Source: Cavia porcellus
Lineage: Eukaryota > Chordata > Mammalia > Rodentia > Caviidae
Direction: 5' to 3'
Assembly: GCF_034190915.1 (NCBI RefSeq)
Contig: NW_026947489.1
Location: forward strand, 57,226,001 to 57,290,000
DNA: 64,000 nt
Part shown: positions 53,601 through 63,900 of the stretch, piece by piece
How positions within the stretch are numbered: position 1 is the first letter of the stretch
Layout of the letters: each line of letters starts with the position of its first letter
The notes under the pieces: generated by a model
Database searches by the model: none
What the model saw: the letters and a program-made list of their open reading frames with translations, nothing else
What the model was told of the DNA's origin: nothing
Translations under genes and position numbers: made by a program

Positions 53601-56600
53601 GAACTATTGGATAGGAAGCCAGTAGGGTCCCTTGATTTGTGGAGCTGCTTGACCTCAGGCCCAGATCTTCTGGGCAGGAAATATTCATGACCTCTCATTT
53701 TACTGAACTCTGTGAACTTCTCCCCAAGGAAAGAGCCAGCGTGTTCGACTTCAGCACAGACCTTCAAAGGCTGCTTACGCTCCCTCATCCCAGGAAGGAA
53801 GCAACTCAGGGCCCATCAGGGCTGCAGCTGCAACAGAGTACACCCTACCGGTGCAGACCAAGGGCAGCCCAGGCTGGGACCCTCCTGCACCAGGCCTCCA
53901 AGGCCTCTGCTCCTTCCAGGAGGCTTTGGGGCTGGCATCCTTTCCTACGAGTGACAAAATGACAGGAACTGTGTGAAAAGCCGACTCCTCTGGCTAGCTC
54001 CTCCCTTGGGGCATGCAGCACAGGCAGAGCAGTTCTGAGGAAGGAGCCCAGGGCCTCGCACACGCTGAGCAAGCTGGCTACCTGGGGCCACACCCCGGCC
54101 TGAGACATACTGAGACACAGCCAGTGATGTTCGGGGAAAGCTCTGGGGAGTGGCGGGTTGGTTGGTGAAATCCTCCCAAGGTGTGACATGGCAAGACTGG
54201 TGCCAGGCCACTGAAGAAACAGTGTCCCCAAATCTCACTCACCTGATCGTCTCAGAAACAATGGGAGGAGTGAGTTCTAGGGCCCAGCACTTGGGACTCA
54301 GTTATTTCATCATGAGAATGTGCATTCGTGTAAGTGTATATGTGTGAGTGCACCACGTTGTGATTGTGAGTTGTGTGTGTGTATTGCGTGTGTGTGCATG
54401 GCCAACATGCTGGGCACATGTGCATATGTTTCTCTTTTGTTTGTGTGCACCTATACGCACACACATGTATAAATTGTGTGTGTGTGTGCACACACCTTGG
54501 ACACTAAATCTGGCAAAGTGTAATTTCCACCTTGAATCACCTGTTTCTACTTCTGAGAGGCAGGTGACAGTAGTCCAGGCTGCCCTTGAACTCCCAGCCA
54601 TCCTCCTGCCTCAGCCTCCTGAGTGCTAGGATTACAGGCATGCACCATCACACCTGGTCTGTCCTGTCACCCACCAGTATGCTCAGAGCCCATGCAGCGG
54701 GCAGTACATCCTCTTCTCTGTGTCCTCTCATCCCAGCCCTGCGATACCCTTGGGCAGAACCTTTCTACCAACATGGCTTTGAAGGCCACCAGGCCAAAGC
54801 TCACTGTCTGAGCATCCCCTCAGAAGCCTAGAGAGACCCGCAAGGGCCATGCAGAGTCAAACTGATCCAGTCAGCAAAGGCATTTCTAAGACTCAGCTCC
54901 ATCCCAACAAGGATGGGAAGGAAACATCTAAACCCACAGAAGGAGGGAGCAGGGGCATCCAGCAGTTGTGTGGAGAGGCTTAAAAACACCCTCAACAGCA
55001 TGATCAACACGGCCTCCTCCTCTGACCCCTCAGTCTGCTCTTAGGTACCAATGTGCATCCCCTCTGGAATCTGTCCCTGTTAGTAGGCACAGAAGACCTC
55101 CCAGTACCCAGCAAGGGCAAGCATGGTGCCAGGCTGGGAACAGGGGCTCTGAACAGCCCAGTTCTCCCTTCCTGCTCCCAAATCCCCATGCAGCTCCAGG
55201 ACACTTAGCACTTGGACCTGGGAACACTTCTGTCCAGGGTCTCAGGTCAATGTGTGCTACTTTCCACATAATGAGTTCCCCAGAGAACACACATTTCTGT
55301 CCCCCTGCTAAGGGCTCATCCGCCCCGCCATGCCAGGCTGACCTGTTGACAATGGATGTGTGTCCCCGGTACACCTGCACGCACCGGCCTGTCCGCACAT
55401 CCCACCTCCGGATGGTGCAGTCAGCACTGCAGGTGAAGGCGGCTTCGTCCTCCAGTTGGCAGAAAGTCACATAGCTCTCGTGTCCTGCAGGCAAGGGGAC
55501 ATGTGAGAGAATGGGAGAGGGACACATGCCGGTGCCTGCTTTCCTCTGGGAAGATTTGGAAGGAGAGGAAAGATGGACCAGGAGCGCAGGACAGGCGGCC
55601 CTCTGTAGTTGACAGCGTTGTTTGCACCCAGGGTGCTCCAGGAACGGGGATGTCACTCACCTGTCCTCCCAAACCCATCCCCTCCCCAGTTCCCACTCTT
55701 CTGTCGCCTCTCCTTCTTCCATCTTCTTCTGTTTCTTGTTTGTATAGGGTTTTGTTTTGTAATTTTTATTTTAAAGAGAATAAAACCAAGCAAAAGCCAA
55801 CCAAAACCAAACAGTGAAAGTGATATAGGACCTCAAAACAAGGTAACAGGAAATCAACAGTGGCTACCACAATGCCTTCTGTTGTCTTCAAAATAGCTGC
55901 CCATAACTTCAGACATAAGAAAAAGAAAATCAAACAAAACAGAACAGAATAGAACCAATAAACAAAACAATGAATGCAATAAAGGACTTCAAAATAAAGA
56001 TGAGTAAATCCAAAATGGCTACCATAATACACCTTGCTATCTTTGAAACAGCTGCCCATGCTATCGGATATAATTAAATCAAACAAGAAAAAACAATAAA
56101 ACATAACTCAGCAAAACAATGAAAATGACATAGGACTTCAAAACAAGATAATAAGGAATTAACAATGGCTACCACTGTCAGAAGATCTCCCACAGATGCT
56201 ACACTGTGTATCGTCATCTTCTGAATAGATGATCAGACTACTGGTTTTGAACATTGAACACTGCAAGCATTAAGTTGTATTTTACCCCAATGCCTATCAT
56301 CTCAGGCTGTGTTTCTCCGGATCAGTCAGCAGAGCAATGCGGTGGGGGATCTTGGCTCTTCTTGTCTCCCAGCCCATCCACCAAACGGGGCTGCTATCTG
56401 ATTCTCCTCACAGTAGCCCGTGCATGGTGCTGACTCTCAGGGAGGGCTTGGCTTCTTGTTCTCCTCCCCAGCAATCCATGAATGGTGCTGACTCACGGGA
56501 AAAGGTTGGTATCTGGTTCTTCCCCCAGCAGCCCATGCATGGCACTGACTTGAAGGAAGGCTTGGCTTCTTGTTGGTTTCTTGTTCTCCTTTCTCACAGT

Positions 56601-57901
56601 CCACGAATGGCTTGTTTGGTTTTTTGAGACGAGGTCTCACTAAATAGTCCATTCTGGCCTTGAACTCACTATGCATCTGAGCCTGATTTCAGTGATCTTC
56701 CTGCCTCAGCCTCTCGAGTGCTGGGATTACAGGTGTGTACCACTATCCCTGGCTGCTCCTTTTAGTTTTCTTTAAACTGAGCTGTTTGTGCTCAGCAAAC
56801 CAACAAACTGGAGGCAGGAGGAAGGGGGTGGCTGGGCAGGAGCTTGGTAATGCTACTGCTGACTCCAGGTTTATTCTGCCATGTCATTCTCCTACATTGC
56901 TTGTCCCTTGCTTGAAACGGGGACAATCCCCATGGCACAGTCATCCTGCAGGTGCAGTTACAGTGGCAACCACCTGGTGGATGCTGCACGTTAGCAACTT
57001 TTCTCTCAGGCAGAAGCACAGTGGTGGGGGGAACAGTACCTGTCAGGTGCTGCAAGTTACAGGGTTGTCAGTGTCACCTGACTCAGAAGAGGGGCATGGC
57101 GGGTATGTCTGAGTTGAGGGTATTGAGGGGGAATTGCCCAGGTGGGCTCTAAACACAACTGCAAGGAGACACCCACAAAGGGTGACCACAAGCCAACAGG
57201 TGCTGGCAGCCACCAAACAAATGGCTGCCTCCAGGTTTCTGGAGTGTAGCCCTGCCAATGCCTCAGTCTGGCGCAGGGACACTAATTTGGGACTTCAGCC
57301 TTCAGCAACTGGGCAAGAGTAGCCATAGTTGCTTTAAGACACCACATATTCCAATGATAAAGACAGGCCACAGAAGGTGACCATGAAGACACCTCTTGCC
57401 TTCTGAGGACCCAGTCCAGCCAGAAACAGCCAGCAGGAGGGGCCTTTGGGCACGAGGCCCGGCACCCTCAGGGGACACTAAGAACACTGAGTAGGGGTTG
57501 GAGGTCACACACAGGAGATGTTGAGAAGCCTCTCTGGCCATGCATTTTGCATTCTGCGGAATGGGGTCAGGATCCAAGAGTGGAGGGCCGCGCAGGGTCA
57601 GGGTTGGGGCTAGGGCTGTGTGCACTGCCCTCTGCCATCCACCTTCCAGGTCGGCAGCTATATCCTTTGCCAATTGCTAGGGCAGCAGGGTCAGTGTTAA
57701 GGCCTAGGAGGTGATCAAGCAGCCCTAGAAGCTCCCAGGGGCTCCAGTCCCTTCCAGGCCAAGGAATCTTTTTGACACAGAGTACATCTTTGAGGAATTC
57801 AGAGACCAGAACCAACAGATTCAAAGGAACCTTGTAGCTATTTTTACAGAAGACAGAACTGGTAGATTCAAACACCCACAGAACAGGTAGGCCACATCAT
57901 C

Positions 57902-57935
<34 letters not shown>

Positions 57936-60900
57936 AATTTGATTTCAAATCTCAGCCAGGAGTCATAGTAATGTCTGTAATCCCAGCACTCTTGACAGGT
58001 TACGATAGGAAGATCGAAATTTCCAGCCCAGACTTGGTAACTGAGCAGAACTCTGTCTCAAACCAAAAAAAATTACCAAAAAAGGGCTGGAGACGTAGCT
58101 CAGTACAAAGACACCAGGTTCAGTAACTCTGTACCCCCAAAATCATCATCATCATCTCACTTAGATGTCAGAAAGATGAGGGTTTCAGACTCTCCCAGGT
58201 TCTGTGAAACTGATATGTCTTTTATTTTTGTTCTGGGCTTCACCTTATTTAACTTTTGGATGAACCCGATCCCCTGGGTTCTCAAAACCCCGATTTTAAA
58301 AAAAGAAAGAAAGAGAAGTTTTTGTCTGTCAGGCTGTTACGCAAACAATGTAGGATTATGTTCCTCTTAAAGTACACGTTGATGGTAAAAGTTAAGGGCC
58401 AAATGTGTTTGGGAAAACAGCCAGGATTTTTGCCAATCCCCAGGAATTTATAAAATACTCTAAGGCTCTCCACATTCTTGCTTTGAGACCAGATCTGCTC
58501 CATTCTCCCTGCTCCCAGAGCGTTGAGAGGAAACTGGAGAAGCAGGGAGCCCAAGGAAGAGCCACCTCGGAGTCCCCAGAGGGCTGGGGACACCTGGGAT
58601 AAGGGGGAGTCAAAGGGTGCTAAAGCCAGCCAGGGGCTGTGCTCAAGCAGCCTGCAGAGCCGTCACCTCCTCTGACACATAAGGACACAACCAGGTGAGG
58701 CCAGGAGAGGGTGACCCAGCTGTGACAGCTGCTTTGTCCCTGCTTATGGCAGAAAGGTATGGTGCAGGAGTCACTGGTAAATTAAACCGAGAGAAACAGC
58801 CAGAGCCGAAAAGCAGACAGCGAGCAGCAGATGCCCCCCTACTCTCTAGAACCAAAGTGCCCACTGGGGCTCCTCGCACCATGAGCAGGAAAGCCAATAC
58901 AGACACAGGTCACAAATCCCTACCCATGAAGACACATGGGTAGAGAGCCTGGAAGAAAAGAAGCAATGCAAACAGAAGCCATGGGCTTCCATTTAGTTTT
59001 GCAGGGCTGGGCGCTGTACCACTGAGCTACCTCCTGGCCCCTAAGTTTTTCAAACATAAAACCTCATCTCTGAACCCGAGCCAGGCTGGTCCGATGCACC
59101 CCCACCCCACCCCCATCTTCTACCCTCTGCCACCTGCCCCTCTGTTCTGAAGCACTCGGGTCACCTCAGAAAGTGCTCTCACTGGGGACCAGGGTGGAGC
59201 TCGCAGTAGAGAGGACTGGAATGCTGCAGCCAAGCGCAACCCCTCTGGCGCCACTGCACAGTGTGACCCCGACCCCCCAAGTGACCTGAGGGAGGGAGAA
59301 GCCACAGCCCCAGAGCTCACAGTCTGTCACACCTCAGGGGACCACAGTGCCTCGGCCTTCAGCAGTGAGGGTTGTGCAGGATCAGCAAAAAATGTAAAAC
59401 TGAAAATAAATATTTTCAAAGGGATGAAGAATGCAGATAAAATGCGGTTATGTTCAAAAGGACAGACTCGAGCTCCAGGGTTGTCTGCCAAGGCCTCAGC
59501 TCTTCCCTTCCCTGTGTCCCAGTGCCTGCAGGGTCGGGGTCACCATGGGTCCGCCCTGTCCAGCAAAAGCAGCCTGGGGGCCCAGGCCACGCTGACCTCC
59601 AATGGGGGGCATATCTGGGACAGCTTGGCCTCTGGGTTCCGGGGTTAAGCAGCAGGCAGCTGGCTGCCCCACAATTGCAGGGTAGGGTCAAAATGCATGG
59701 CGAAAGAATATATTAGAGTACAGGACACGTTGCCATTAGCCCTCCTCACTCAGCACACACTCACCCCTCATTCTGGTCACTTTCTGAAGCAGTTTTAGAA
59801 GTGGGATAACATAATAGAGAGTGGTTGCTTTGCTGAGTCCTATCCAGTGTACAGGCAGGCTTACAAAAACACAATACCAGGGCCAGGCATGGAGGTGGAA
59901 TCCCACCACTCCTGAGGCTGAGGCAGGTGGATCACCTCAAGTTCCAAGCCAGCTTGGGCTTCCTATCGAGTTCAGGCCAGCCTGCACTGCATGGTGAGAT
60001 GCTGTCTCAAACAAACAAAACACCATGATGCTAAGTCCCTACCCACCTTATTCACTGGATCTGCCACCGTGCCACTTCTGCTCTTTACCAAAGTCACAAT
60101 GACCACAGAAGGTGAATGTTTTTTGTTTTTTGGTACCAGGGATCCAGGGATCTAACTCATGACATCATGGATGCCAGGCAGGGGCCACACTGCTGAGCTA
60201 TATCCCCAGCCCCAGAAAGTGAATGTCTAGAATCCATTGAGGACATCAAGGCAGCCACAAGAGCACACTAAAGACATCAGTAAAAAGACTTTCAGAACTG
60301 CTTTCGAAAGCACCAAGTACAGTGGGATCAGCGTGTTTAAAGTGAGGAGTATTTTGAGGACAACGGGTCTTTCATTGCAACAGTTTTTTTTTTAATTTAA
60401 ACATTTGCCCAGTGCTTTGATCACACTGTGGGCACAGTTTCAGGGGTGGCCCATATTTTGGGTATTTCCCTGGACCTTGCAGCACACACAAGCATTGTCC
60501 TGGCCACCTGACCCCGCTGTCCACCCAGCCCGTCCCTCACTCTCCCCACTGCATAGACCACAAGTGCTGCTCCTGGCCTTCCCACTTCCGGACAGATTCT
60601 GACAACGGGCAGCTGAAGGTAGACTTAGGCCAGGACCCCAGAGGGCCGCTCGAGCTCACTGTGCATCCAACAAGGTCACCATGGCCTCGAAGGGGCCCTC
60701 TCGCCACAGTGCCTCTGTAATGCAATACGAGTGTCCCTGGAAAGGAGGCGATAGCCCTGCTGGCTCCATCCTGTCCACTCTGCAGTCTTTGTCTTAGACC
60801 CTCCTGAACAGAACAGGAGCTGCCATTTGAGGAAACATCACCTGTCTCGGCAGCGCATGGAATGAGATGCCTGGCGCGTGTCTTTCACTGCAATAACTTT

Positions 60901-63288
60901 GGGTATGTGTAATCCAGGTTTGAACTCACGACCTCACACTTGCAAGACAGGCACTTAACCACTGAGCTAAATCCCCAGTCCCCATGGGTGTGTCTTTTTA
61001 AGACAGGGTCTCGCTAAGCAGTTCAGGCTGGCCTGGGGCTCACACTGTAGCCCAGGCTGGTCTCGAACTTGCAATGATCCTCCTGCCTCAGCCTCCCAAG
61101 TGCTGGGATTATAGGAGTGTGCCCCCACACCTGGCTTGTAATAACTTCTTAAAATTTAAACATTCCCCGTGTTTCAGGCACCCTGCACAGAGGATGGTGA
61201 GCATGAGACCATGCTCCTGGCAGTACACGGGTCCTTGGACATAGGATGCTCTGTGTTGGTAAATAAGCTTATGTCGTTGACATGGGCCATGCTTGCCCCA
61301 GGACAGAGAAGATTAACCACACTATAAAAATGCACAGACACCTACCAGATATACAGGACTAAAACAAAGGTGAAGAAGACATCTTACCAACATTTCACCA
61401 GGATAGAACATTTCACCAGCTCTCCAGGAGGAGGGAGCTAGCCAGATCTTACTTTGGGAAGGGAACACACAAAAAGACCATCACACACCCACAGTGCTTC
61501 CTGCAAGTTGAGTCTCTAAGCAGTGTCCAGCTAAGAAAGCATTCCTTGACCTCTCTGCTCTGGAAAGTTGTAAGCTGTCATCCTCTATGAGCACAGACTC
61601 CATTCTGGTAGGAATAGGAAGCCGTCTTCAAGCCATTTCCATGGGAGTAGGGAGGCCCTCAGGGGAGGCCAGGCCCTCTAGATGTCACTGCCTTAAGTGG
61701 GCAGGCTGCTGTGTCAGCCACTAAAATGGTATGGAGGAGACCCAGATGGCAGACATGTTGCCATTGCTTGGCTGAGCTGCCCTGGGACAAGCCGTTACCA
61801 ACCCCGGAGAACCAGGTTAGATCAGGCAGAGTGTAACTGGGGAGAAACCCACCTAGCACAGAGGCTCCCACAGGGTCTGCATATCAGAGCCCCTGAAAGC
61901 CTCTTCCAAATGCTACTTGTAGGGCTCTGCTCACAGGGAATCCATGGAGTCCAGCCCTGAGACTCTGCATTACTGAATCCCACCTCAGACATTCCCGGCG
62001 TCAGGAAGCACATAGCTGCACCAAAATGCTCTCACAGATCTCAGCTCTTACGTGGCTGCCTGTCAGAGCATGCGGCTGTTTGGGGAGGTTGGGGAGAACA
62101 TGTGTTATCTGGGGTCTCTGCTATCCACCCCAGCTTTCAAGGGATTGGTAACCCAAATGCATCCCTCCTGGGCTCTGAGACATGGACCTTCACTGTGTTC
62201 TGCTGAATGCAATAGTGCTGAGATCAGCATTCTATCTCAGCTGGAAGGGATTGCCGTGGCCAGCCAGGATTTACCAGTGCCCAGATAAAGAGATGTTGGC
62301 CAGGGCTGGATGCACCCAGGGGACACTCTTGCCACAGAATGAGAATGAGAATGCAAATATAAATCAATAGGTACTTCGTGTCCGATGGCTTCATGTGACT
62401 GTGTCCACCCTGGGACACTTGATGGTTTCTTTGGCTCCTCAGATATGCGGAACAGCCTTAACAGAGGGATCCCAACACTCCTTCCTTAAGCAGCAGCTGA
62501 GAAGGAGCCGGCAGAGGCCGGGCAGGGTGCTGGACGGAGCCAGTGGAGTGAGCTCCAGTTTCAAGTGTACTCTCTGCTCCCTGGCTGTAGCCCCGGACAA
62601 GTTACTGACCTCAGAACCTCAGTTCCACGTCTGAATGGAGGGTAATAGTAAAAGGACCCTCCCCAGCCCCTTAGTAAAAGGACCTGCTGGCCACAACACC
62701 ACCACCCCAACAAGTCCTTCTTGTTCCCTCGGTTCACTAAGGACCCAGACAGGAAATGTCGGCCACAGGTCACCAGGTCAACGAGCCACGGCAAAGGCTT
62801 GCTTAGGAGTTTAGATGCGAATTCTTTAAACTTGCTAAAATTGCCGTCATGGTAATGATTTCATGCAGCGGGTTGACAACTGACCTTGTCTCCCGGGCTG
62901 GCACTATGACCCGCCCACCCGCCTACGTGACCCCCATCGTCCATCCTGGCCTGGGCTCCCCATTTCTTACTCCTCCCGCCTGTGTCCTGGGCACAAAGGA
63001 GTTGGGCTCTCCTTGGGGTGCCGCGGGGGCAGGGCTGGATTATGGTGAGCAGTAGTGGGGCGGGATTGCTGGGCTCCCCAGTAGGGCGTAGGGCCGCGCG
63101 AGGCGAAGAAGGCGCGCGGGGGTACCTTGCAGGAGCGCGCAACACTGGCCGTCCGCAGTGCTCCAGAGCCGGGCCGTGCCGTCCTCGCTGCCGGTCAATA
63201 GGCGCTGCCCGTCGGGGCTCAGGCTCAGCCAGTTGATGCCCCCGCGGTGGTCGGCGCAGACCTTCAGGGCCGACCCGCCGCCCCCCAT
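41136..63288 (-). CDS. WDR86: WDR86, WD repeat-containing protein 86 (gene-level entry, 6 coding exons)
   Basis: Minus-strand coding exons in transcript order: 63,288-63,126; 55,484-55,343; 51,278-50,867; 43,288-43,153; 41,495-41,392; 41,303-41,136. They join in frame to 374 codons plus TGA. The product is almost entirely WD40 repeats: eight units can be counted, each with a GH- or similar start and a W-D or equivalent end, e.g. [66 protein letters not shown]. This predicts a beta-propeller scaffold. The molecular role of WDR86 is not established. The start ATG has G at -3 and +4 and begins [17 protein letters not shown], as in the family. Intron 1 is about 7.6 kb. The gene is convergent with NUB1, as in other mammals. 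No poly(A) signal was recognised downstream of the stop. Confidence 0.96.
41392..41495 (-). CDS. WDR86: WDR86 coding exon 5 (residues 285-319)
   Basis: Acceptor TTTGTCCAG|TG, donor CTGCAG|GTAGGC. Encodes [20 protein letters not shown] and [14 protein letters not shown]. Confidence 0.96.
41640..42830. other. WDR86 intron 4, part
   Basis: GC-rich intronic sequence without a recognised repeat or exon. Confidence 0.5.
42826..42972 (-). repeat. B1-type SINE
   Basis: Poly-T, AGACAGGCTCTATGTAGTCC to GTGTGCACCACCAAGCCC. Confidence 0.9.
43153..43288 (-). CDS. WDR86: WDR86 coding exon 4 (residues 240-285)
   Basis: Acceptor ATCCTGCACAG|CTC, donor GGGACCT|GTAAGT (phase 1). Encodes [20 protein letters not shown] and [14 protein letters not shown]. 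Confidence 0.96.
43588..43690 (+). repeat. ID-type SINE, diverged
   Basis: GGGCGCTACAGCTCAGCAGC, CTACCTGGCAAGCGCAAAG, GAGTTTGATTCCTGATACC and A-rich tail. Confidence 0.85.
43700..44520. other. WDR86 intron 3, unique part
   Basis: A long + strand open frame (from 43,956) crosses this region and runs into a B1. It has no protein-family resemblance and is treated as chance. Confidence 0.5.
44525..44640 (-). repeat. B1-type SINE, truncated
   Basis: TTGAGAGAAGGTCTTGCTG to GAATGCTAGGATTACAGTGCCC. Confidence 0.85.
44680..44741 (+). mobile_element. Old L1, left end piece
   Basis: GAACTCCAGAGAAAGATGGCAG looks like an L1 5' end. It is separated from the continuing 5' UTR-like sequence at 46,644 by a younger L1. 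Its last bases (CAGCCTCTCT) are the left copy of the target-site duplication. Confidence 0.5.
44742..46643 (+). mobile_element. 5'-truncated L1 retrotransposon
   Basis: ORF2 C-terminal region, 3' UTR and a 3' A-run (46,611-46,643, with one interruption). The intact stretch at 45,509-46,042 encodes the L1 ORF2p Cys-rich end ([16 protein letters not shown], then [32 protein letters not shown]). Stops and frameshifts occur upstream, so ORF2 is not intact. Flanked by a duplicated CAGCCTCTCT. It inserted into an older L1, inside WDR86 intron 3 and antisense to that gene. Confidence 0.92.
46090..46605 (+). repeat. Tandem ~147-bp units in the L1 3' UTR
   Basis: Diverged copies are offset by about 147 bases. 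Landmarks are GATGGTATGAACAGC (46,172), TGATAGTATAAAC (46,322) and GTGTATGAAGGTATAC (46,466). Each is followed by a TAG(C/T)(T/A)A(C/T)TGTT-like stretch and a T-rich block. A partial copy precedes them. Confidence 0.7.
47205..47320 (+). repeat. ID-type SINE with target-site duplication
   Basis: Full ID, flanked by AGATACAGGCTTGC and AGATATAAGCTTGC. Confidence 0.96.
47541..47633 (-). repeat. ID-type SINE
   Basis: GTGCCGGGGATTGAACTCAC, CACCACTGAGCTAAATAAAC. Confidence 0.92.
48140..48254 (-). repeat. ID-type SINE
   Basis: Long poly-T head, CGGTACCAGGGACTGAACTC, CGCTGAGCTAAATCCCCAGC. Confidence 0.96.
48281..48355 (+). repeat. ID-type SINE with target-site duplication
   Basis: GAGGCCAGGGATGTGGCTCA start; flanked by AAAACTG(T/A)TGAAG. 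Opposite in orientation to the ID just upstream. Confidence 0.95.
48519..48841 (-). repeat. MaLR-type solo LTR with 5-bp target-site duplication
   Basis: Runs TGTCTTAGTTAC ... AAACCATGACA (TG...CA ends), with the complementary poly(A) region GGGTTTATTTCTTACAG. Flanked by GCAAG at 48,514-48,518 and 48,842-48,846. Removing it rejoins the old L1 sequence. Contains an 11-base G run near 48,810. Confidence 0.88.
48972..49070 (+). repeat. ID-type SINE
   Basis: AGCCGAGGATTTACCTCAGC start, long A tail. An approximate duplication of AAAGACA(T/C)AGC(G/T)TAGC lies on both sides. Confidence 0.93.
49117..49221 (+). repeat. ID-type SINE with target-site duplication
   Basis: Near-consensus ID with tail AAAAAGGAAAAAGAC; flanked by (A/G)GCAGATC. 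Confidence 0.96.
50140..50283 (+). repeat. Polypurine tract
   Basis: Nearly pure A/G run on the + strand with few pyrimidines (GGAAGGGAGGAGGAAAAGG and similar). Confidence 0.9.
50426..50570 (+). repeat. B1-type SINE
   Basis: GCTGGGCCGCCTGGTGGTGC start, GCTACAAAGTGAGCCCAAGG core; its tail runs into the following microsatellite. Confidence 0.92.
50566..50624. repeat. (GA)n then (ACAGAG)n microsatellite
   Basis: GA run followed by five to six ACAGAG units, again at a B1 tail. Confidence 0.93.
50867..51278 (-). CDS. WDR86: WDR86 coding exon 3 (residues 102-239)
   Basis: Acceptor TTGCTCTAG|G, donor CTGGAG|GTGAGA. The largest exon; encodes three and a half WD repeats ([81 protein letters not shown]). 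It is two to three residues shorter than I recall for human at the [11 protein letters not shown] segment, which accounts for the slightly shorter total. Confidence 0.97.
51688..52107 (+). repeat. MaLR 5' LTR
   Basis: TGTTATAGCTTGTGTC start; GTGAGCCAAATAAATTTTTC poly(A) region; GTCAGGTATTTTGTCTCAGC and ACTAAGGCA end. Confidence 0.88.
52482..52624 (-). repeat. B1-type SINE with target-site duplication
   Basis: Minus B1 inside the MaLR internal region, flanked by GCAGAAGAAATTTC (52,454 and 52,625). Confidence 0.93.
53062..53243 (+). repeat. MaLR 3' LTR, 5'-truncated
   Basis: Matches the last part of the 5' LTR: GCCTGCTTGCC, CCTCTACAAACTGTGAGTCA, GGTGTCAGGTATTTTGTGTC. Confidence 0.82.
53250..54320. 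other. WDR86 intron 2, unique part
   Basis: GC-rich intronic sequence with no recognised repeat, exon or RNA. Long frames on both strands lack family resemblance. Confidence 0.45.
54325..54500. repeat. GT-rich alternating purine-pyrimidine region
   Basis: Several short (GT)n runs separated by GCATG/CACATG-type alternating sequence, ending (GT)7 then GCACACACC. Confidence 0.8.
54565..54660 (-). repeat. B1-type SINE, partial
   Basis: GTAGTCCAGGCTGCCCTTGAA to GCATGCACCATCACACCTGG; the first part is missing. Confidence 0.85.
55343..55484 (-). CDS. WDR86: WDR86 coding exon 2 (residues 55-102)
   Basis: Acceptor TTGCCTGCAG|GA, donor CAACAG|GTCAGC. Encodes [37 protein letters not shown] and YRGHTSIVN. 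Confidence 0.97.
55760..56190 (-). mobile_element. L1 3' UTR fragment with tandem units, minus orientation
   Basis: Three related units of about 155-165 bases, with landmarks GGACCTCAAAACAAG/GGACTTCAAAATAAAG/GGACTTCAAAACAAG and (A/G)TGGCTACCA. Reverse-complemented, they match the organisation of the 3' UTR of the L1 at 46,090-46,605. No coding part is attached. In WDR86 intron 1, sense to the gene. Confidence 0.65.
56615..56755 (-). repeat. B1-type SINE
   Basis: TTGAGACGAGGTCTCACTAAA to GGTGTGTACCACTATCCCTGG. Confidence 0.92.
56760..57900. other. WDR86 intron 1, unique part
   Basis: About 1.1 kb without a recognised repeat or exon. Confidence 0.45.
57903..57933. repeat. (TG)n microsatellite
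   Basis: About 15 TG units. Confidence 0.95.
57952..58070 (+). repeat. B1-like SINE, diverged
   Basis: GTCTGTAATCCCAGCACTC and AACTCTGTCTCAAACC-A tail remain. Confidence 0.7.
58084..58140 (+). repeat. ID-type SINE fragment
   Basis: GGGCTGGAGACGTAGCTCAG start, then a short, diverged remainder ending GTACCCCC. Confidence 0.65.
58146..58158. repeat. (ATC)n short repeat
   Basis: Four ATC units after the ID fragment. Confidence 0.8.
58160..59002. other. WDR86 intron 1, unique part
   Basis: No exon or repeat recognised. Confidence 0.4.
59003..59041 (-). repeat. ID-type SINE fragment
   Basis: Only GTACCACTGAGCTACCTCCTGGCCCC remains, the A-box end. Confidence 0.6.
59042..59880. other. WDR86 intron 1, unique part
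   Basis: GC-rich sequence without recognised features. Confidence 0.4.
59881..60025 (+). repeat. B1-type SINE
   Basis: GGGCCAGGCATGGAGGTGG start, GAGTTCAGGCCAGCCTGCAC core, AAACAAACAAAAC tail. Confidence 0.92.
60118..60215 (-). repeat. ID-type SINE
   Basis: GGTACCAGGGATCCAGGGATC contains a short internal duplication; ends ACTGCTGAGCTATATCCCCA. Confidence 0.9.
60900..60982 (-). repeat. ID-type SINE, diverged head
   Basis: TTTGAACTCACGACCTCACAC, AACCACTGAGCTAAATCCCC. Confidence 0.9.
60990..61138 (-). repeat. B1-type SINE
   Basis: TTAAGACAGGGTCTCGCTAAG to GAGTGTGCCCCCACACCTGG. Confidence 0.94.
61140..62535. other. WDR86 intron 1, unique part
   Basis: About 1.4 kb with no recognised repeat, exon or RNA gene. 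Confidence 0.4.
62540..62665 (+). repeat. MIR ancient SINE
   Basis: CCCCGGACAAGTTACTGACC, TCAGAACCTCAGTTCCACG and TGGAGGGTAATAGTA follow the MIR core and 3' end. Confidence 0.7.
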
Positions 63289-63900
63289 CTCCCCGGCCCC
63301 ACTAGACAGGGGTGGCCCGGGGTGCGCGCAGCGACGCTGGGAGGCGGTGCTGGCCCGCGCTCATTGCGGAGTGCCGGGTTCCTGGAAGGCGACACATCAG
63401 CCACCCTAGCTCCCTCCTACCCCCAGCCTCGGGGTCCGCGATCGCGGAGGAGACTGCGCGGCCCCGATTTGGAATCCCAGAGGTGCGGGTGCTGACCACC
63501 CCTCTTTCTGGGCTGCCTCGGGAGCCCACGCCCCACCGGGCGCCACGAACCGTGGCGTCCCGGGGCCTGCAGGGGCCCCTGCCTCTCCTCGCGCCCACAG
63601 GGCCAGGGCGGCCAGGGGAGCCCCGGAAGCCCAGCACCCCACGTGCCCTCCCCGGCCCGCGCTGGCGCTACAGGCGGCCAAGGCGGAACAATGCGGTCCG
63701 GCCTGGCTCCTCCTCAGAGACCACCCCCAACCTGTCCCCTCCCACCGCTCGGCAGCGAGCCAGCTCCACCCCGAGCTCCCAGCTTCTCGGTCCGGCCGGG
63801 TCCGAGCTCGGAGTGCACCCCTCTGCGCTCGGGACAGCTCCAGGTGCCGGGGCTGCACCTCCTGCAGCCTCCGCCCCTGGCGTCCAGGGCTGGGACGAAG
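62890..63900 (-). promoter_or_regulatory. WDR86: WDR86 CpG-rich promoter and first exon region
   Basis: CpG-dense, GC-rich block around the WDR86 start codon at 63,288. It continues upstream of the gene to near the window end. No TATA box seen. The exact transcription start and 5' UTR were not determined. Confidence 0.7.
63126..63288 (-). CDS. WDR86: WDR86 coding exon 1 (residues 1-55)
   Basis: ATG in the context GGGGAGATGG; donor CTGCAAG|GTACCC (phase 1). Encodes [37 protein letters not shown] and [17 protein letters not shown], the first WD repeat. Confidence 0.97.

Noticed and set aside
55760..56190. Locus-specific minisatellite or CRISPR-like array
   Set aside because: The repeated units match the reverse complement of the L1 3' UTR elsewhere in the window; there is no spacer-repeat architecture, and CRISPR is not expected in a mammal.
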